This document shows positions 39,685 to 49,406 of a DNA stretch of 64,000 nt, one piece after another. The notes beneath the pieces are model-generated. The model saw only the letters and a list, made by a program, of their open reading frames with translations. It had not been told where the DNA came from and did no database searches. Positions within the stretch are counted from its first letter, which is position 1; each line of letters begins with the position of its first letter. The stretch is from DATKQJ01 sp035534295 (GTDB taxonomy: Bacteria > Chloroflexota > Dormibacteria > Dormibacterales > Dormibacteraceae): contig DATLSE010000039.1 of assembly GCA_035534295.1 (NCBI GenBank), positions 1-64,000 of the forward strand. The letters run 5' to 3'. Position numbers and translations under genes: made by a program.

Positions 39685-41400
39685 TCACAGGTCGATCAGA
39701 GCCTGCACGCGCAGGGCCACGGCCAGGTTGAGTCGCGTCTCCGGTTCCTCAAGGTTGGCCCCGCTGATCTCACGCACGCGCTCGAGCCGGTAGCGGAGGG
39801 TGTTCGGGTGCACGCCAAGGCGGCGCGCGGCCGCCTGCTGCTCGCCTCCCTCGAGGTAGGCGCGCAGGGTCTCGAGCAGATTGCCATGGCGCTGACGGTC
39901 GTGTTCGGCGAGGGGGCGCAGGTGGCGGTTGGCAAACTCGGCCAACCGCTCGTCGCTGACTCCCGCCAGAAGGCCGGTCAGCCCCAGCTCGCTCACCCCC
40001 AGGACCTGGCCCCAGCGCTTGAAGCGAGCCAGGGTGGCGAGCACGCTCTGCACCTCGCGATGCGCGCTCTGCACCCCGGCGGGGGCGGGGACTGGAGAGC
40101 TGAAGGCGACCGAGACGCTGAAGCCCGGATTCCAGTCGGTGATGGCGGTCGCCATGGTCTGGGCCAGGCTTCGCACCCGGGCCAGCTCGCCCTGCTCGCT
40201 GGAACAGGGAATCAGGGCCAGGACCGAGTCGGAGCGGGCATGGAGCAGGGCCTTGGGCCGGGTCTGGCGCACCGGCGCGGAGATCCGGCGCAGAAACTCG
40301 CGCTTCAGGGCCTGGATCTGGACCTCGGAGACCTGGTGGCTGCGCAGAAACCCGCGGAAGTCGTCGATGTCGGCCATGACCAGTACGTGGCCGCCAGTGA
40401 GCGGATAGCCCAGGTGACGGGCCCGTCGCTGCGCCGCGGCCTCGTCGCCGTAGGTGCCCTGGACCAGGTCATCCAGGTACTCGCCCCGCAGTCGTCCCTC
40501 CACCTCGGCCACCTCCCGTTCCTTGGTCAGAGCCAGGGCGACCACGATCGCGGCCTGCTCCACGGCCATGAAGGCGAGTTCTTCATTGGCGGGGTGGTCG
40601 AGCACTGAGATGTAGCCCAGGAGTTGATTGGAGGTGGTGATGGGCGCGATGAGGCGTTCGCGCACCATCCCCACGTGGGGGAAGGCGGGCACCATCATCG
40701 GGTGCCGCCCCTCGGCCACCCGGCGCAGCATGGCGCTGACCTGCGGATCGAAGCTGACCCGTGGCGGTGTGCCGTGATGGGCGATGGTCTCCTTGCGGTG
40801 GGGATCGTGCATGGCACTGCCGGCGTGGGCGAGAAGATGGAAGGAGGCGTCCTCGACCGTGACCGAGCTCTCCAGCAATTCGGAGAGCGTGCGGCAGATC
40901 TCGTTCACGCCCTTGCCATCGAGAACCAGGTCGGTGAACCGGCTGTGGATCTCGATTGAGCGCTTGAGGCGCCAGTGCTCGGCGTTGATGATGCGCTCAA
41001 GGAGCGGATTCATAAGGTCGCTCCACGGCGTCTCGGGAGGCATGGTGAAGAGCGGGACCACGAGCCGGTCGGCCTCGCTCTCCATGGTCGCGGGGAGCTG
41101 GCTCAAGTAGTCGCCGAGCTGGATCACCAGCCCCGCTCCGCCTCGGGCGGCGATCGATGCCAGGACGTCGAGCATGGCCTGGGGATCGTCGCGGATCGGA
41201 AATCCGGTGGTCAAGAGCAACTCATTGGCGCGCAGCCGGGCAGCCGTGCGTGGGGTCTCCATGACCCGCACCCATTCCACCGGGCGGTCCAGGCCCGCCG
41301 CCCCCGCGACCAGCGTGGCGCGACGGAATCCGCCAATCCCCATGGCTTCGCGCAGACTGGGAGGGGGAGAGGGGGCGGGTTCGAGATCGGAGCTGGGCAC
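39685..41400 (-). CDS. PucR-family transcriptional regulator
   Basis: A 571-residue cytoplasmic regulator. The N-terminal PucR domain (about 15-130) contains WVRVMETPRTAARLRANELL and LLTTGFPIRDDP. A central GAF/CdaR-like region follows, and the C-terminal PucR-type HTH has AARRLGVHPNTLRYRLERVR. In known members it controls purine, amino acid or nitrogen catabolic genes. Being directly upstream of gltB on the same strand suggests a link to nitrogen assimilation, which is inference. GTG at 41400 is preferred because CATAAT ends six bases before it; an upstream ATG at 41439 would add 13 residues. Confidence 0.87.
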   Translation of the reverse strand: MPSSDLEPAPSPPPSLREAMGIGGFRRATLVAGAAGLDRPVEWVRVMETPRTAARLRANELLLTTGFPIRDDPQAMLDVLASIAARGGAGLVIQLGDYLSQLPATMESEADRLVVPLFTMPPETPWSDLMNPLLERIINAEHWRLKRSIEIHSRFTDLVLDGKGVNEICRTLSELLESSVTVEDASFHLLAHAGSAMHDPHRKETIAHHGTPPRVSFDPQVSAMLRRVAEGRHPMMVPAFPHVGMVRERLIAPITTSNQLLGYISVLDHPANEELAFMAVEQAAIVVALALTKEREVAEVEGRLRGEYLDDLVQGTYGDEAAAQRRARHLGYPLTGGHVLVMADIDDFRGFLRSHQVSEVQIQALKREFLRRISAPVRQTRPKALLHARSDSVLALIPCSSEQGELARVRSLAQTMATAITDWNPGFSVSVAFSSPVPAPAGVQSAHREVQSVLATLARFKRWGQVLGVSELGLTGLLAGVSDERLAEFANRHLRPLAEHDRQRHGNLLETLRAYLEGGEQQAAARRLGVHPNTLRYRLERVREISGANLEEPETRLNLAVALRVQALIDL

Positions 41401-41406
41401 GCCACG

Positions 41407-41412
41407 ATTATG
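41407..41412 (-). promoter_or_regulatory. -10 box CATAAT for the PucR-type regulator
   Basis: CATAAT on the minus strand ends exactly 6 bases before the GTG at 41400, supporting that start and a leaderless transcript. Confidence 0.45.
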
Positions 41413-41592
41413 ACCCCTCAAGCTGTGCCTCATCCCCAATCGACGGTGCTCTCGGTTGTGCTCAAAGACCTAACTGAGGCGATCGAACTCGCGTAGCGTG
41501 TCCTGAGTCGAGGCGATCGCAAGTGCGATCGGGCCGGCCGCCGGGCCGGGTCTTCGGCCACAGCGGGTATCCACAGCTAGCGGGGTCAGATC

Positions 41593-41778
41593 ATGACGGA
41601 ATGGCGGACGGTGGAGGGCGAAGCCCGCAGCGGGCCTGCACCAGAGTTTCCAGAACTCGACGAGGCGGCGCGCAGGCGCGCAGGGGCGCGGGTGGACCAG
41701 GGCGCCGATGAACACGCCGCGATGGCCGCCGAATCGGTGGCGGCGCAAATGATGGCGGCCTACGCTCGACCGCTCTAG
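41593..41778 (+). CDS. Possible small acidic-helical protein
   Basis: A 61-residue open frame beginning MTEWRTVEGEARSGPAPEFP and ending in an Ala/Met-rich helix. Codon third positions are fairly gene-like. It lies in the gap between the divergent pucR-type gene and the end of aconitase, and a GGGGT stretch 8 bases upstream could serve as a ribosome binding site. No family recognised; it may be chance. Confidence 0.4.
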   Translation: MTEWRTVEGEARSGPAPEFPELDEAARRRAGARVDQGADEHAAMAAESVAAQMMAAYARPL

Positions 41779-41786
41779 GCGCGAGC

Positions 41787-44423
41787 CTAGAGCCGCGCCA
41801 TCATCTGGCGCAGGACTAAAGGAAGCACGCCGCCGTTCTCCAGATAGGTGACGTCGGCCGGGTTGTCGATCCGCGCCAACACCTTGAATCGTTTCACCTC
41901 GCCGCCCCCGGTGGTCGCCTCCACGCTGAGTTCGGCGTGAGGTCGCAAACCTTCGCTCAGGCCTGATATGGAGTAGGTCTCCTCGCCGCTCAAGCCCAGG
42001 CTCTGGCGCGACTCCCCGGGCATGAACTGCAGGGGCAGGATGCCCATCCCGACCAGGTTGGCGCGATGGATGCGCTCGTATGACTCTGCGATCACGGCCT
42101 TGACCCCGAGCAGGTTGGGGCCCTTGGCCGCCCAGTCCCGGGACGAGCCCGAGCCGTACTCCTTGCCCGCCAGGATGATGAGGGGCACGCCCTCGGCCCG
42201 GTAGCGCTCCGCCGCTTCAAAGATGCTCATCAGCTCACCCGAGGGCTGATGGCGGGTGTAGCCACCCTCCTTGCCTCCGGCCAGCTCGTTGCGGAGGCGG
42301 ATGTTGCCGAAGGTCCCGCGCACCATGACCCGGTCGTTGCCGCGGCGGGAACCGTAGCTGTTGAACTCGGGCGCAGAGACGTCGTGTTCGATCAGGTACT
42401 GGCCGGCAGGACTGTCGAGCGGGATGGCCGAGGCGGGTGAGATGTGGTCGGTGGTGACCGAGTCGCCGAGCTTGACCAGCACGCGCGCGTCGATGACGTC
42501 TCCCACCCCCTGCGGCTCGGCCGAAAGCCCGACCAGGTAGGGCGGCTCCTGAACGTAGGTCGATGCTGGGCTGAAGGCGTAGACCTCGCCCCGTGGCGAC
42601 TCCATCTGGCGCCAGTGCTCGTCGCCCTGATAGATGCGCTCGTACTCGTGGTCGAACATCTCGCGGCTCAGGTTGGCGTTGATCGCCTCTTCGACCTCGG
42701 AGGGCGAGGGCCAGAGGTCGGCCAGCATGATGGGGGCGCCATCGGGGCTGGTACCGAGGGGCTCGCGGGTCAGATCCAGGTGGATGTTGCCGGCCAGGGC
42801 ATAGGCCACCACCAGCGGCGGGGAGGCCAGGTAGCTGGCCCGGACCAGGGGATGGATGCGGGCCTCGAAGTTTCGATTCCCCGAGAGCACCGCGACCACG
42901 TTCAGGTCCTGGTCCTGGACGTCGGCCTCGACCTCGGGGCTGGCCAGTGGACCGGAGTTGCCGATGCACGTGGTGCACCCATAGCCGACCAAATAGAACC
43001 CGAGTCGCTCCAGGTAGGGGGTCAGACCGGCCTGGTCCAGATAGTCGGTCACCACCCGCGAGCCGGGCGCCAGGGAGGTCTTGACGAAGGGCTTGACGTT
43101 GAGCCCCGCCTCCACCGCCTTCTTGGCCAGGAGTCCGGCCGCCATCATCACCGAGGGGTTGGAGGTGTTGGTGCAGGAGGTGATGGCCGCGATCACGACC
43201 GAACCCTGCTCGACCTCGGTCCGCGCCGCCGTGGCCACCGCGCCCCCCGGACTGGGGAAGGCGGTCTCAAAGCTCTGGCCGGCGGCGCTGAGCGCGACTC
43301 GATCCTGAGGCCTTCGGGGCCCGGCCAGGCTGGGCTCGACGGAGGCCAGGTCGAGCTCTAGGTACTCGGAGAATTCGGGCGTCGGCTGACCGTCGAGGCG
43401 AAACATCGACTGCTCGCGCCAGTAGAGCTCGACCAGCTTCACCAGCTCCTCATCGCGTCCGGTTGCGCGCAGGTAGCGCAGGGTCTGCTCGTCGACTGGG
43501 AAGAGGGCCGAGGTGGCGCCATATTCGGGGCACATGTTGGACAGCGTGGCTCGGTCGGCGACGGTGAGCGAGGACAGGCCGTCGCCGCAGAACTCCACGA
43601 ACTTGTTGACCACGCCGTGCCGGCGCAGCATCTCGGTCAGGGTCAAGACCAGGTCGGTGGCCGTGGTGCCGGCTGGCAGGGAGTTGCTGAAGCGGACCCC
43701 GACCACGACCGGCGCCGGCAGGTACATGGGCTGGCCCAGCATCGCCGCCTCGGCCTCGATGCCGCCCACGCCCCAACCCAGCACGCCCAGACCGTTGACC
43801 ATGGTGGTGTGGGAGTCGGTCCCGACCAGGGTGTCGGGGACGGCGATGCGTCCGCCCTCGTCCTCTCGAACCTGGACCACCCGGCTCAGGTGCTCCAGGT
43901 TGACCTGGTGGCAGATGCCCATCCCGGGCGGGATGACGGTGAAGTTGCGCAGCGCCTGCTGGGCCCAGCGCAGAAGCGCGTAGCGTTCCCAGTTGCGCTC
44001 GTACTCGCGCTCGATGTTGCGCTGGTAGGCGAGACCGGAACCGAACGCGTCCACCTGCACGGAGTGGTCGATGACGAGGTCGACGGGAATCTCGGGGTCG
44101 ACCTCGCCCCCGGTGCCACCGGCGCGGCGCATGGCCGCCCTCATGGCGGCCAGGTCGACCACGGCGGGCACCCCGGTGAAGTCCTGCATCAGGACTCGCG
44201 CGGGCCGGAAGGGAACCTCGGCCGAGGTGTCGGGCCACCGGGCCAGGGAGCGCACGCTGTCCTCCTCCACCCGGCCTGCGGCGTGACCGCGAAGCAGCAT
44301 CTCGAGCAGGATCTTGACCGTGACTGGTAGGCGGGTCACGTCCCCCAGGCCGGAGGCGGTCACGGCGTCGATGCGGAAGAGGTCCAGTTCGGTGCCGGCG
44401 AGGCGCGCGCGGGAGGAGATCAT
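41787..44423 (-). CDS. acnA: Aconitate hydratase A
   Basis: Interconverts citrate and isocitrate in the TCA cycle. The 878-residue product has the 4Fe-4S ligands in ITSCTNTSNPSVM and YGCTTCIGNSGPL, and the AcnA/IRP hallmarks DSHTTMVNGLGVLGWGVGGI, SYGSRRGNDRVMVRGTF and GKEYGSGSSRDWAAKGP. The frame stays open upstream into malQ, but homology begins near MISSRARLAGTELDLFRIDA, and TATCTT ends 6 bases before this ATG, so I start at 44423. The domain order matches the cytosolic IRP-like type. Confidence 0.95.
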   Translation of the reverse strand: MISSRARLAGTELDLFRIDAVTASGLGDVTRLPVTVKILLEMLLRGHAAGRVEEDSVRSLARWPDTSAEVPFRPARVLMQDFTGVPAVVDLAAMRAAMRRAGGTGGEVDPEIPVDLVIDHSVQVDAFGSGLAYQRNIEREYERNWERYALLRWAQQALRNFTVIPPGMGICHQVNLEHLSRVVQVREDEGGRIAVPDTLVGTDSHTTMVNGLGVLGWGVGGIEAEAAMLGQPMYLPAPVVVGVRFSNSLPAGTTATDLVLTLTEMLRRHGVVNKFVEFCGDGLSSLTVADRATLSNMCPEYGATSALFPVDEQTLRYLRATGRDEELVKLVELYWREQSMFRLDGQPTPEFSEYLELDLASVEPSLAGPRRPQDRVALSAAGQSFETAFPSPGGAVATAARTEVEQGSVVIAAITSCTNTSNPSVMMAAGLLAKKAVEAGLNVKPFVKTSLAPGSRVVTDYLDQAGLTPYLERLGFYLVGYGCTTCIGNSGPLASPEVEADVQDQDLNVVAVLSGNRNFEARIHPLVRASYLASPPLVVAYALAGNIHLDLTREPLGTSPDGAPIMLADLWPSPSEVEEAINANLSREMFDHEYERIYQGDEHWRQMESPRGEVYAFSPASTYVQEPPYLVGLSAEPQGVGDVIDARVLVKLGDSVTTDHISPASAIPLDSPAGQYLIEHDVSAPEFNSYGSRRGNDRVMVRGTFGNIRLRNELAGGKEGGYTRHQPSGELMSIFEAAERYRAEGVPLIILAGKEYGSGSSRDWAAKGPNLLGVKAVIAESYERIHRANLVGMGILPLQFMPGESRQSLGLSGEETYSISGLSEGLRPHAELSVEATTGGGEVKRFKVLARIDNPADVTYLENGGVLPLVLRQMMARL

Positions 44424-44429
44424 GGGCCA

Positions 44430-44435
44430 AAGATA
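44430..44435 (-). promoter_or_regulatory. -10 box TATCTT for acnA
   Basis: TATCTT on the minus strand ends 6 bases before the ATG at 44423, the same arrangement as at several other genes here, and it fixes the acnA start. Confidence 0.5.
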
Positions 44436-44458
44436 CTCCGGCTTCCTCCCCGCTCGGG

Positions 44459-46282
44459 TCAGGCGCTGAGGAGCCGGGAGAGCTCGCGCAGGCGGGGCTG
44501 AGCCAGCACGTCCTCCAGCGGGAGCGGCAGCGCCCGGCACCAATTCCTGGCCTCGGCTCCCGTCCCCGGGAGGTTGGCGCGGGCCTCGATCCCGAGTGCG
44601 TCCTCGATCTGCATGAAGCGCAGGCGCGAGCGGCTTCGTCCCAGCACCCGGTGGGCCTCGGTCACCGCGCGCGCCGGCTCGGCGTCCCCCGGCAGGCCGG
44701 TCCAGGCGGCCAGCCGGGCCCTTATCTCCGGATCGGGATCGAACCCGCTCCACAGGCCCGCCACCGTGGGTAGGTCGTGGGTCGAAATGAACGCAGCCGA
44801 CGACTGCGGCCAGAGCTCGGGCGCCTCGGCCTCGAAGTAGAGCACCCGGCAGCCGAGCACCAGGCTCTGGGCCAGAGTCGAGCGCACCTCGGGCGCGACC
44901 GTGCCCAGATCCTCGCCGATGACCAGGGCCTGCGCTCGGTGCGCTTCAAGGGCGAGGATTCTGAGCAGGTCGCGCTGCGGAAAGCGGACGTAAAGACCAA
45001 GCGCGGGATCGGATCCCAGGCCCACCCAGTACTGCCGGAAGAGCCCCATGACGTGGTCGATGCGGAGTCCGCGGGCGTGCCGGAAGCCGGCTCGGAGGAC
45101 CTGCCGCCAGGGCCGGTAATTGAGGGCGCGCAGCCGCCAGGGGTCGAAGGGGGGCAGACCCCAGGTCTGGCCCGCCGAGTTGAACGGGTCGGGGGGGGCC
45201 CCGAGGCTGAATTGGGGCAGCATGGCGTCCTGCCAGGACCAGGCGTCATATCCGTCCCCAGCCGAGCCCACGGCCAGGTCCAGGACCAGGGGCAGCTCTC
45301 CCGCCGCGGAGTAAAGTTGGTCGTCCAGTAGCACCTGCAGCCAGCGGTGGAAGTCGATGCGCCCGCGGTGCGCCGCGGCGAAGCTCTCCAGTTCGGCGCT
45401 CCCGGGCCGGCGGAACTGGTCTGGCCAGGTCGCCCAGGGCCCGGGCAAGACCTCGCAGAGGACGCAGAAGCGGGCCCATCCCTCAACCTCGAGGCTGTCC
45501 TCGTCCGCCCAGCGTGGACTCTGGGTGGGGCCCGGAGCGCGCTCCCAGATGCGCGCCAGCGCGTCCATCTTGAGCTCGAGTACCCGGTTGCGATCGATCA
45601 GCGGCAGGCGCGATAGTCCCTGCCCGGCGCGCTGCAGCGAAGCCAGTTCAGGAGCCGCGGCCTGGGCTCCCGGCACCTCTTCAACCCGCAGGTAGAGGGG
45701 GTTGAGCCAGCGCCGGCTCGAGGGGTGATAGGGGCTCGCGTCCTGGGGCGCCACCGGAGACCCGGCGTGGAGCGGGTTGACCATGACCATGCCCGCGCCA
45801 CGCCGGCGCGCGCCCGCCGCGAGCAGGCGCAGATCGGCCAGATCCCCTACGCCCCAACTCCGTCGCGAGCGCGCGGCATAGAGCTGGCAGCTCAATCCCC
45901 AACCCCGCAAGCCCTCCGGGAGCGGGCATTGGCTCGGCGCCACGATCAGTTCGCGCTCCTGCCCCCCCACGATGAGGCGGTGATAGCCCAGAGGCAGATT
46001 CGCCGGCAGGACGCCGTCGACCGCGAACCCCTCGCCTGACTCGGTCAGCACCTCGCCCCTGCCCACGTGCGCCTGCTCTCCGGCCTCCAAGACCAGGGCC
46101 GCGGGCTCAGGAGGAGGGCTCGATCCGGCGCCCATTGCGGCTAGGACGGCCGCAACGCGATCCGGAGTCGCCTCCACCCAGTGCCCGCGGGCGTCGCGGT
46201 AGCCCGGCTCGATGCCCCAGGCGTCGGGATCGATCACCATCTCCACCACGCGCGACGTCCCGCGGCCATTCGAATCTCCCAT
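44459..46282 (-). CDS. malQ: 4-alpha-glucanotransferase (GH77 amylomaltase)
   Basis: Transfers alpha-1,4-glucan segments in glycogen and maltodextrin metabolism. The 607-residue product shows the GH77 catalytic nucleophile in LRIDHVMGLFRQYWV, the acid/base Glu in VIGEDLGTVAPEV and the third carboxylate in ISTHDLPTVAGLW. SPYHPSSRRWLNPLYL is the usual donor-site region. An N-terminal part of about 130 residues precedes the barrel. ATG at 46282 is the longest start; ATG at MVIDPDAWGI about 14 residues in is possible. No other glycogen genes are adjacent. Confidence 0.93.
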   Translation of the reverse strand: MGDSNGRGTSRVVEMVIDPDAWGIEPGYRDARGHWVEATPDRVAAVLAAMGAGSSPPPEPAALVLEAGEQAHVGRGEVLTESGEGFAVDGVLPANLPLGYHRLIVGGQERELIVAPSQCPLPEGLRGWGLSCQLYAARSRRSWGVGDLADLRLLAAGARRRGAGMVMVNPLHAGSPVAPQDASPYHPSSRRWLNPLYLRVEEVPGAQAAAPELASLQRAGQGLSRLPLIDRNRVLELKMDALARIWERAPGPTQSPRWADEDSLEVEGWARFCVLCEVLPGPWATWPDQFRRPGSAELESFAAAHRGRIDFHRWLQVLLDDQLYSAAGELPLVLDLAVGSAGDGYDAWSWQDAMLPQFSLGAPPDPFNSAGQTWGLPPFDPWRLRALNYRPWRQVLRAGFRHARGLRIDHVMGLFRQYWVGLGSDPALGLYVRFPQRDLLRILALEAHRAQALVIGEDLGTVAPEVRSTLAQSLVLGCRVLYFEAEAPELWPQSSAAFISTHDLPTVAGLWSGFDPDPEIRARLAAWTGLPGDAEPARAVTEAHRVLGRSRSRLRFMQIEDALGIEARANLPGTGAEARNWCRALPLPLEDVLAQPRLRELSRLLSA

Positions 46283-46408
46283 GTCACGCCATCACCGCGG
46301 GTGCGGAGGCGACCGATGATCGTGCCCGGGCGGCCCTGGGCCTGATCGGATCCTAGCCCAGCCGGCCTTGGCGATCGGCTCGCGCGTTGACACCTTGGCG
46401 GCGTGGGC

Positions 46409-47404
46409 ATGATTAGACTAGGTCTGCCGATCGCTACCAGACATAACGTCCCCTACCGCCCTCGGCGACGCTCAAGACGGCCCTCCCGGGCCCCCTGGCT
46501 GCTCGTTGCCGCCGCCATCGTTGTGATCGCGATGGTGGCCGTTTCACGCACCCTGGAGCACACGCACACGGTCAGGGCCGAGGCGTCGTCGACACCGCAC
46601 ACCACGCCGGTCGTGGCCAAGGCGCCCGGCGGGCCAGTTCAGCTGGCCGTACCCGGCCTGGTACCCGGCGCCTGCATGGCTTACGCGCCAACCCACGGCA
46701 ACCGGGGCCAGACCATCTTCTTGGATCCCGGCCACGGTGGCCCCGACCCCGGGGCGTCAGGGACCGATCTGTCCGGGAACACGGTTCTGGAAAAGGACGC
46801 CACGCTCGGGGTGGCGCTGAACCTGCTTCCCCTGCTTCGCGCCGACGGCTACCGCGTGGTCCTGTCCAGGACCACCGACTCCTACGTGATCCAGCTCCAG
46901 AGCGCCGACCTGAGCCAGGGCGTGCTCACCTCAGACGCGGTCCGACGCGACCTGGTGGCTCGCGTGGCCTGCGCCAACGCGGCCCACGCTGCGGTTCTGC
47001 TATCGATCCACTTCGACGGGTTCAGCGACCCCACGGTGGGCGGCGCCGAGACCCTCTACGACGCCGTCCGCAGCTTTGCCAGCCGGAATCAGACCCTGGC
47101 CCAGGACCTGCAGACGGCGCTGGTGCGCAGCCTGGGCGTGCCCGATCGCGGCATCATTCCCGATGACCAGTTGGTCGCTCCGACCCTGACCGACGCCGCC
47201 GCCAACTACGGTCATCTGATCGAGCTTGGACCGGCCCAGTCGGGCTGGGTCCAGAATCCCTCGCAGATGCCGGGGGCGCTGGTCGAGCCCCTGTTCGTGA
47301 CCGACCCGGCCGAAGCTCAGATGGTGGCCACCGCCGCCGGGCAGCTCCACGTTGCGCGCGCCCTGCAGAGCGGGCTTCTGGCCTTCCTGCAGCCCCACGC
47401 CTAG
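46409..47404 (+). CDS. N-acetylmuramoyl-L-alanine amidase (Amidase_3), membrane anchored
   Basis: A zinc enzyme that cleaves the amide between MurNAc and the stem peptide outside the membrane. About 331 residues: basic N-terminus, one membrane helix at about 30-50, then the amidase domain with the zinc His in IFLDPGHGGPDPGASG, Glu in TVLEKDATLGVAL, His in LLSIHFDGFSD, and a late HLIELG carrying the catalytic Glu. A GTG two codons earlier is equally possible. A TTGACA at 46387 and TAGACT at 46414 straddle this start, so promoter and start are not fully reconciled. Confidence 0.87.
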   Translation: MIRLGLPIATRHNVPYRPRRRSRRPSRAPWLLVAAAIVVIAMVAVSRTLEHTHTVRAEASSTPHTTPVVAKAPGGPVQLAVPGLVPGACMAYAPTHGNRGQTIFLDPGHGGPDPGASGTDLSGNTVLEKDATLGVALNLLPLLRADGYRVVLSRTTDSYVIQLQSADLSQGVLTSDAVRRDLVARVACANAAHAAVLLSIHFDGFSDPTVGGAETLYDAVRSFASRNQTLAQDLQTALVRSLGVPDRGIIPDDQLVAPTLTDAAANYGHLIELGPAQSGWVQNPSQMPGALVEPLFVTDPAEAQMVATAAGQLHVARALQSGLLAFLQPHA

Positions 47405-47423
47405 GGCGTACATCGCCGGGGCC

Positions 47424-47429
47424 GACAAT
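47424..47429 (+). promoter_or_regulatory. -10-like box GACAAT for the GT51 gene
   Basis: GACAAT ends 6 bases before the ATG at 47436; the six intervening bases are all G and could instead act as a ribosome binding site. Confidence 0.35.
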
Positions 47430-47435
47430 GGGGGG

Positions 47436-48146
47436 ATGACAAGACGCCGGGTGCTCGCCGTCGTCGGAGTCGCCCTGGCCCTGGCCCTGGTCCTGGCTTG
47501 GAACCTGAGCCCGTCGATGCAGGACGTGCAGACCCGCGTCGCCCAGCGCGCCCATTTAGAGCACGTACCACTGCTCGAATCGGGTGCGGTGCCACCACTT
47601 CTGGCTGAGGCCGTGATCTCGATCGAAGATGAGCGCTTCTATCAGGATCACGGCATCGACATCGTCGGCATCGTCCGCGCGGCGCTCTTCGATGCCACCA
47701 AGCGCTGTCTGTGCGAGGGCGGGTCGACCATCGACGAGCAGCTGGTGAAAGACATCTACCTGGGGGGAGACGACCACGGGCCGAGCAAGCTGATGGACCT
47801 GCTGCTGGCGGTCAAGCTCCAGACCAAGCTCTCCAAACCGGTCATCCTGGCCGACTACGTGAGCACCATCACCACCGGACCCAACCTTTACGGGGTGGCC
47901 GCCGCCGCCTGTGCCTACTACGGCAAGACCCTCGATCAACTGACCCTGCCGGAGGACGCCCTGATCGCGGGGCTGACCCAGGATCCGGCGCTCTACGATC
48001 CCCTGGTCCATCCCCACGCCGCCGCGGCCAGGCGGCAGGAGGTGCTCGTGGCGATGCTCTCTGAGGGTTACATCACCTCCCAGGCGGCGTCGGCCGCGGC
48101 CAACGCCGCCATCGCGGGCACCCCGGGCACGAGCTGCGCCGCCTGA
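47436..48146 (+). CDS. Monofunctional GT51 peptidoglycan glycosyltransferase
   Basis: A 236-residue membrane-anchored transglycosylase. After a helix at about 6-24, AVISIEDERFYQDHGIDIVG holds the catalytic Glu and GGSTIDEQLVKDIYLG resembles the STITQQL motif with substitutions (IDEQ). The second Glu region and the ALIAGLTQDPALYDPLVHP stretch follow. There is no transpeptidase domain. It begins 31 bases after the amidase gene, so wall hydrolysis and synthesis genes are adjacent. The ATG at 47436 precedes the helix directly; the frame is open upstream but overlaps the amidase. Confidence 0.86.
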   Translation: MTRRRVLAVVGVALALALVLAWNLSPSMQDVQTRVAQRAHLEHVPLLESGAVPPLLAEAVISIEDERFYQDHGIDIVGIVRAALFDATKRCLCEGGSTIDEQLVKDIYLGGDDHGPSKLMDLLLAVKLQTKLSKPVILADYVSTITTGPNLYGVAAAACAYYGKTLDQLTLPEDALIAGLTQDPALYDPLVHPHAAAARRQEVLVAMLSEGYITSQAASAAANAAIAGTPGTSCAA

Positions 48147-48215
48147 GGAGGGCGGCGGTCAGCTGACCGATTGATGACAAATTGATCCCCGTTCGGCTGC
48201 GATCATTTGGACCGC

Positions 48216-49391
48216 ATGAGGCGAATGGGCGTGGGCTGGCTTTTGACCTGCGCTCTGACCCTGAGCGCCTGCGCCGGGTTCGCCTCCAACATCCCCACCC
48301 GGGGGACGCTTAAGGTCCTGGCCCTCGGGTCCTACGGCTCGGGCACGGGCTCGGCGCTGCTCGGCAGCCTCAATTACGAGGCGTCGCGGATCAACGCCGA
48401 TGGCGGGGTCGCAGGTTACCGGATCAAGGTCGTGGCCCTGGACGACGGCGGCGATCCCAACCGGGATGCTGCCCTGCTGGCCCAGGCGGCAGGCGACCCC
48501 ACGGTCAAGCTGGTGGTATCCAGCTTTGCGGGGGGGACGCTGGCCGGCCTCGGACCGGCCCTGGCGAGCACCGGGCTGCTCAGCTGCTCGACCAGCTCAC
48601 AGCCCCAGTCCGCGCTGAGCACGGCTCGCGAGTTCACGATCTCGAGCCAGGACAACGAGGCGACGGCGCTGATGGACTACGCCGCTCGCACCCTTCACCT
48701 CAAGCGGGTCGGGATCATCGCCGCCTCCGATGCCACCGGCCAGGCCGAGGCGCAGATGATCTCGAGCGCGGCGCGCGGCGCTGGCGTCTCCGACGTCGGG
48801 GCTCGGTTGGTGGCCTCCACCCAGATCGATCAGGGAAGTCAAATCCGGCAGTTGGAGAACCTGGGCGCGCAGGCGCTGGTGCTCTCGACCGATCCCTCGC
48901 TGGCTGCCCGCACCGCCATGTCCCTGAACGCTCTGGGGCAGGGCACCCGGCCCCAGCTCCTCGGCCTCGCACCACTGGCCGGCTACTCCTTCGCTCAGCT
49001 GGGGGGAGCGGGGGCGGCCGGGACCCTGGTCGTCGCCGTCGATCAATCCGTTCTCAGCACCCTGGCTGCGCCCGCCTGGGGGTCGAACTACAGACTGTTC
49101 ATCCAGTACATGCTGGCCAACTTCGGGACCATGATCGACGGCTACACCCCGAAGGCGGTTCCCGCCGCGGCCGATTGTCTTTTGGGTTACGCCAACGCAG
49201 CCAACGCGGCGTCTTCGATTCTGGCCTCCAGCGTTGCTCGCGCCTGGTCGCAGCTCGACCTCGCGCCAGGTCAGGATGTCCTGGCCATGCGCGAGCGCTA
49301 CACGGGCGGCGTCGCCATCAGCCCGTCCTCCCTTGACGTCTACAGCTGGGTCCAGATCGGGCCGCGCTGGGAGCTGAAACCGCTGGCCTGA
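48216..49391 (+). CDS. Periplasmic-binding-protein-like lipoprotein (LivK type)
   Basis: A 391-residue lipoprotein. The signal peptide ends in a lipobox, TLSACAGF, at about residue 17-22. The mature part is a type I solute-binding fold like branched-chain amino acid receptors: NYEASRINADGGVAGYRIKV, LDDGGDPNRDAALLAQAAGD, ISSQDNEATALMDYAARTLH. No permease or ATPase genes are nearby, so it is an orphan receptor or partners elsewhere. A TTG at 48207 could add three residues; the ATG at 48216 is preferred. Confidence 0.82.
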   Translation: MRRMGVGWLLTCALTLSACAGFASNIPTRGTLKVLALGSYGSGTGSALLGSLNYEASRINADGGVAGYRIKVVALDDGGDPNRDAALLAQAAGDPTVKLVVSSFAGGTLAGLGPALASTGLLSCSTSSQPQSALSTAREFTISSQDNEATALMDYAARTLHLKRVGIIAASDATGQAEAQMISSAARGAGVSDVGARLVASTQIDQGSQIRQLENLGAQALVLSTDPSLAARTAMSLNALGQGTRPQLLGLAPLAGYSFAQLGGAGAAGTLVVAVDQSVLSTLAAPAWGSNYRLFIQYMLANFGTMIDGYTPKAVPAAADCLLGYANAANAASSILASSVARAWSQLDLAPGQDVLAMRERYTGGVAISPSSLDVYSWVQIGPRWELKPLA

Positions 49392-49406
49392 TTGGGGTCC
49401 CGGGGC

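Noticed and set aside
41470..41748. 92-codon minus-strand open frame between the pucR-type gene and aconitase
   Set aside because: Composition is Arg/Pro-rich with no start signal; the opposite-strand 61-codon frame is more plausible, though also weak.
44424..44753. 110-residue N-terminal extension of aconitase
   Set aside because: It overlaps the 3' end of malQ out of frame and lies upstream of a TATCTT box placed correctly for the ATG at 44423.
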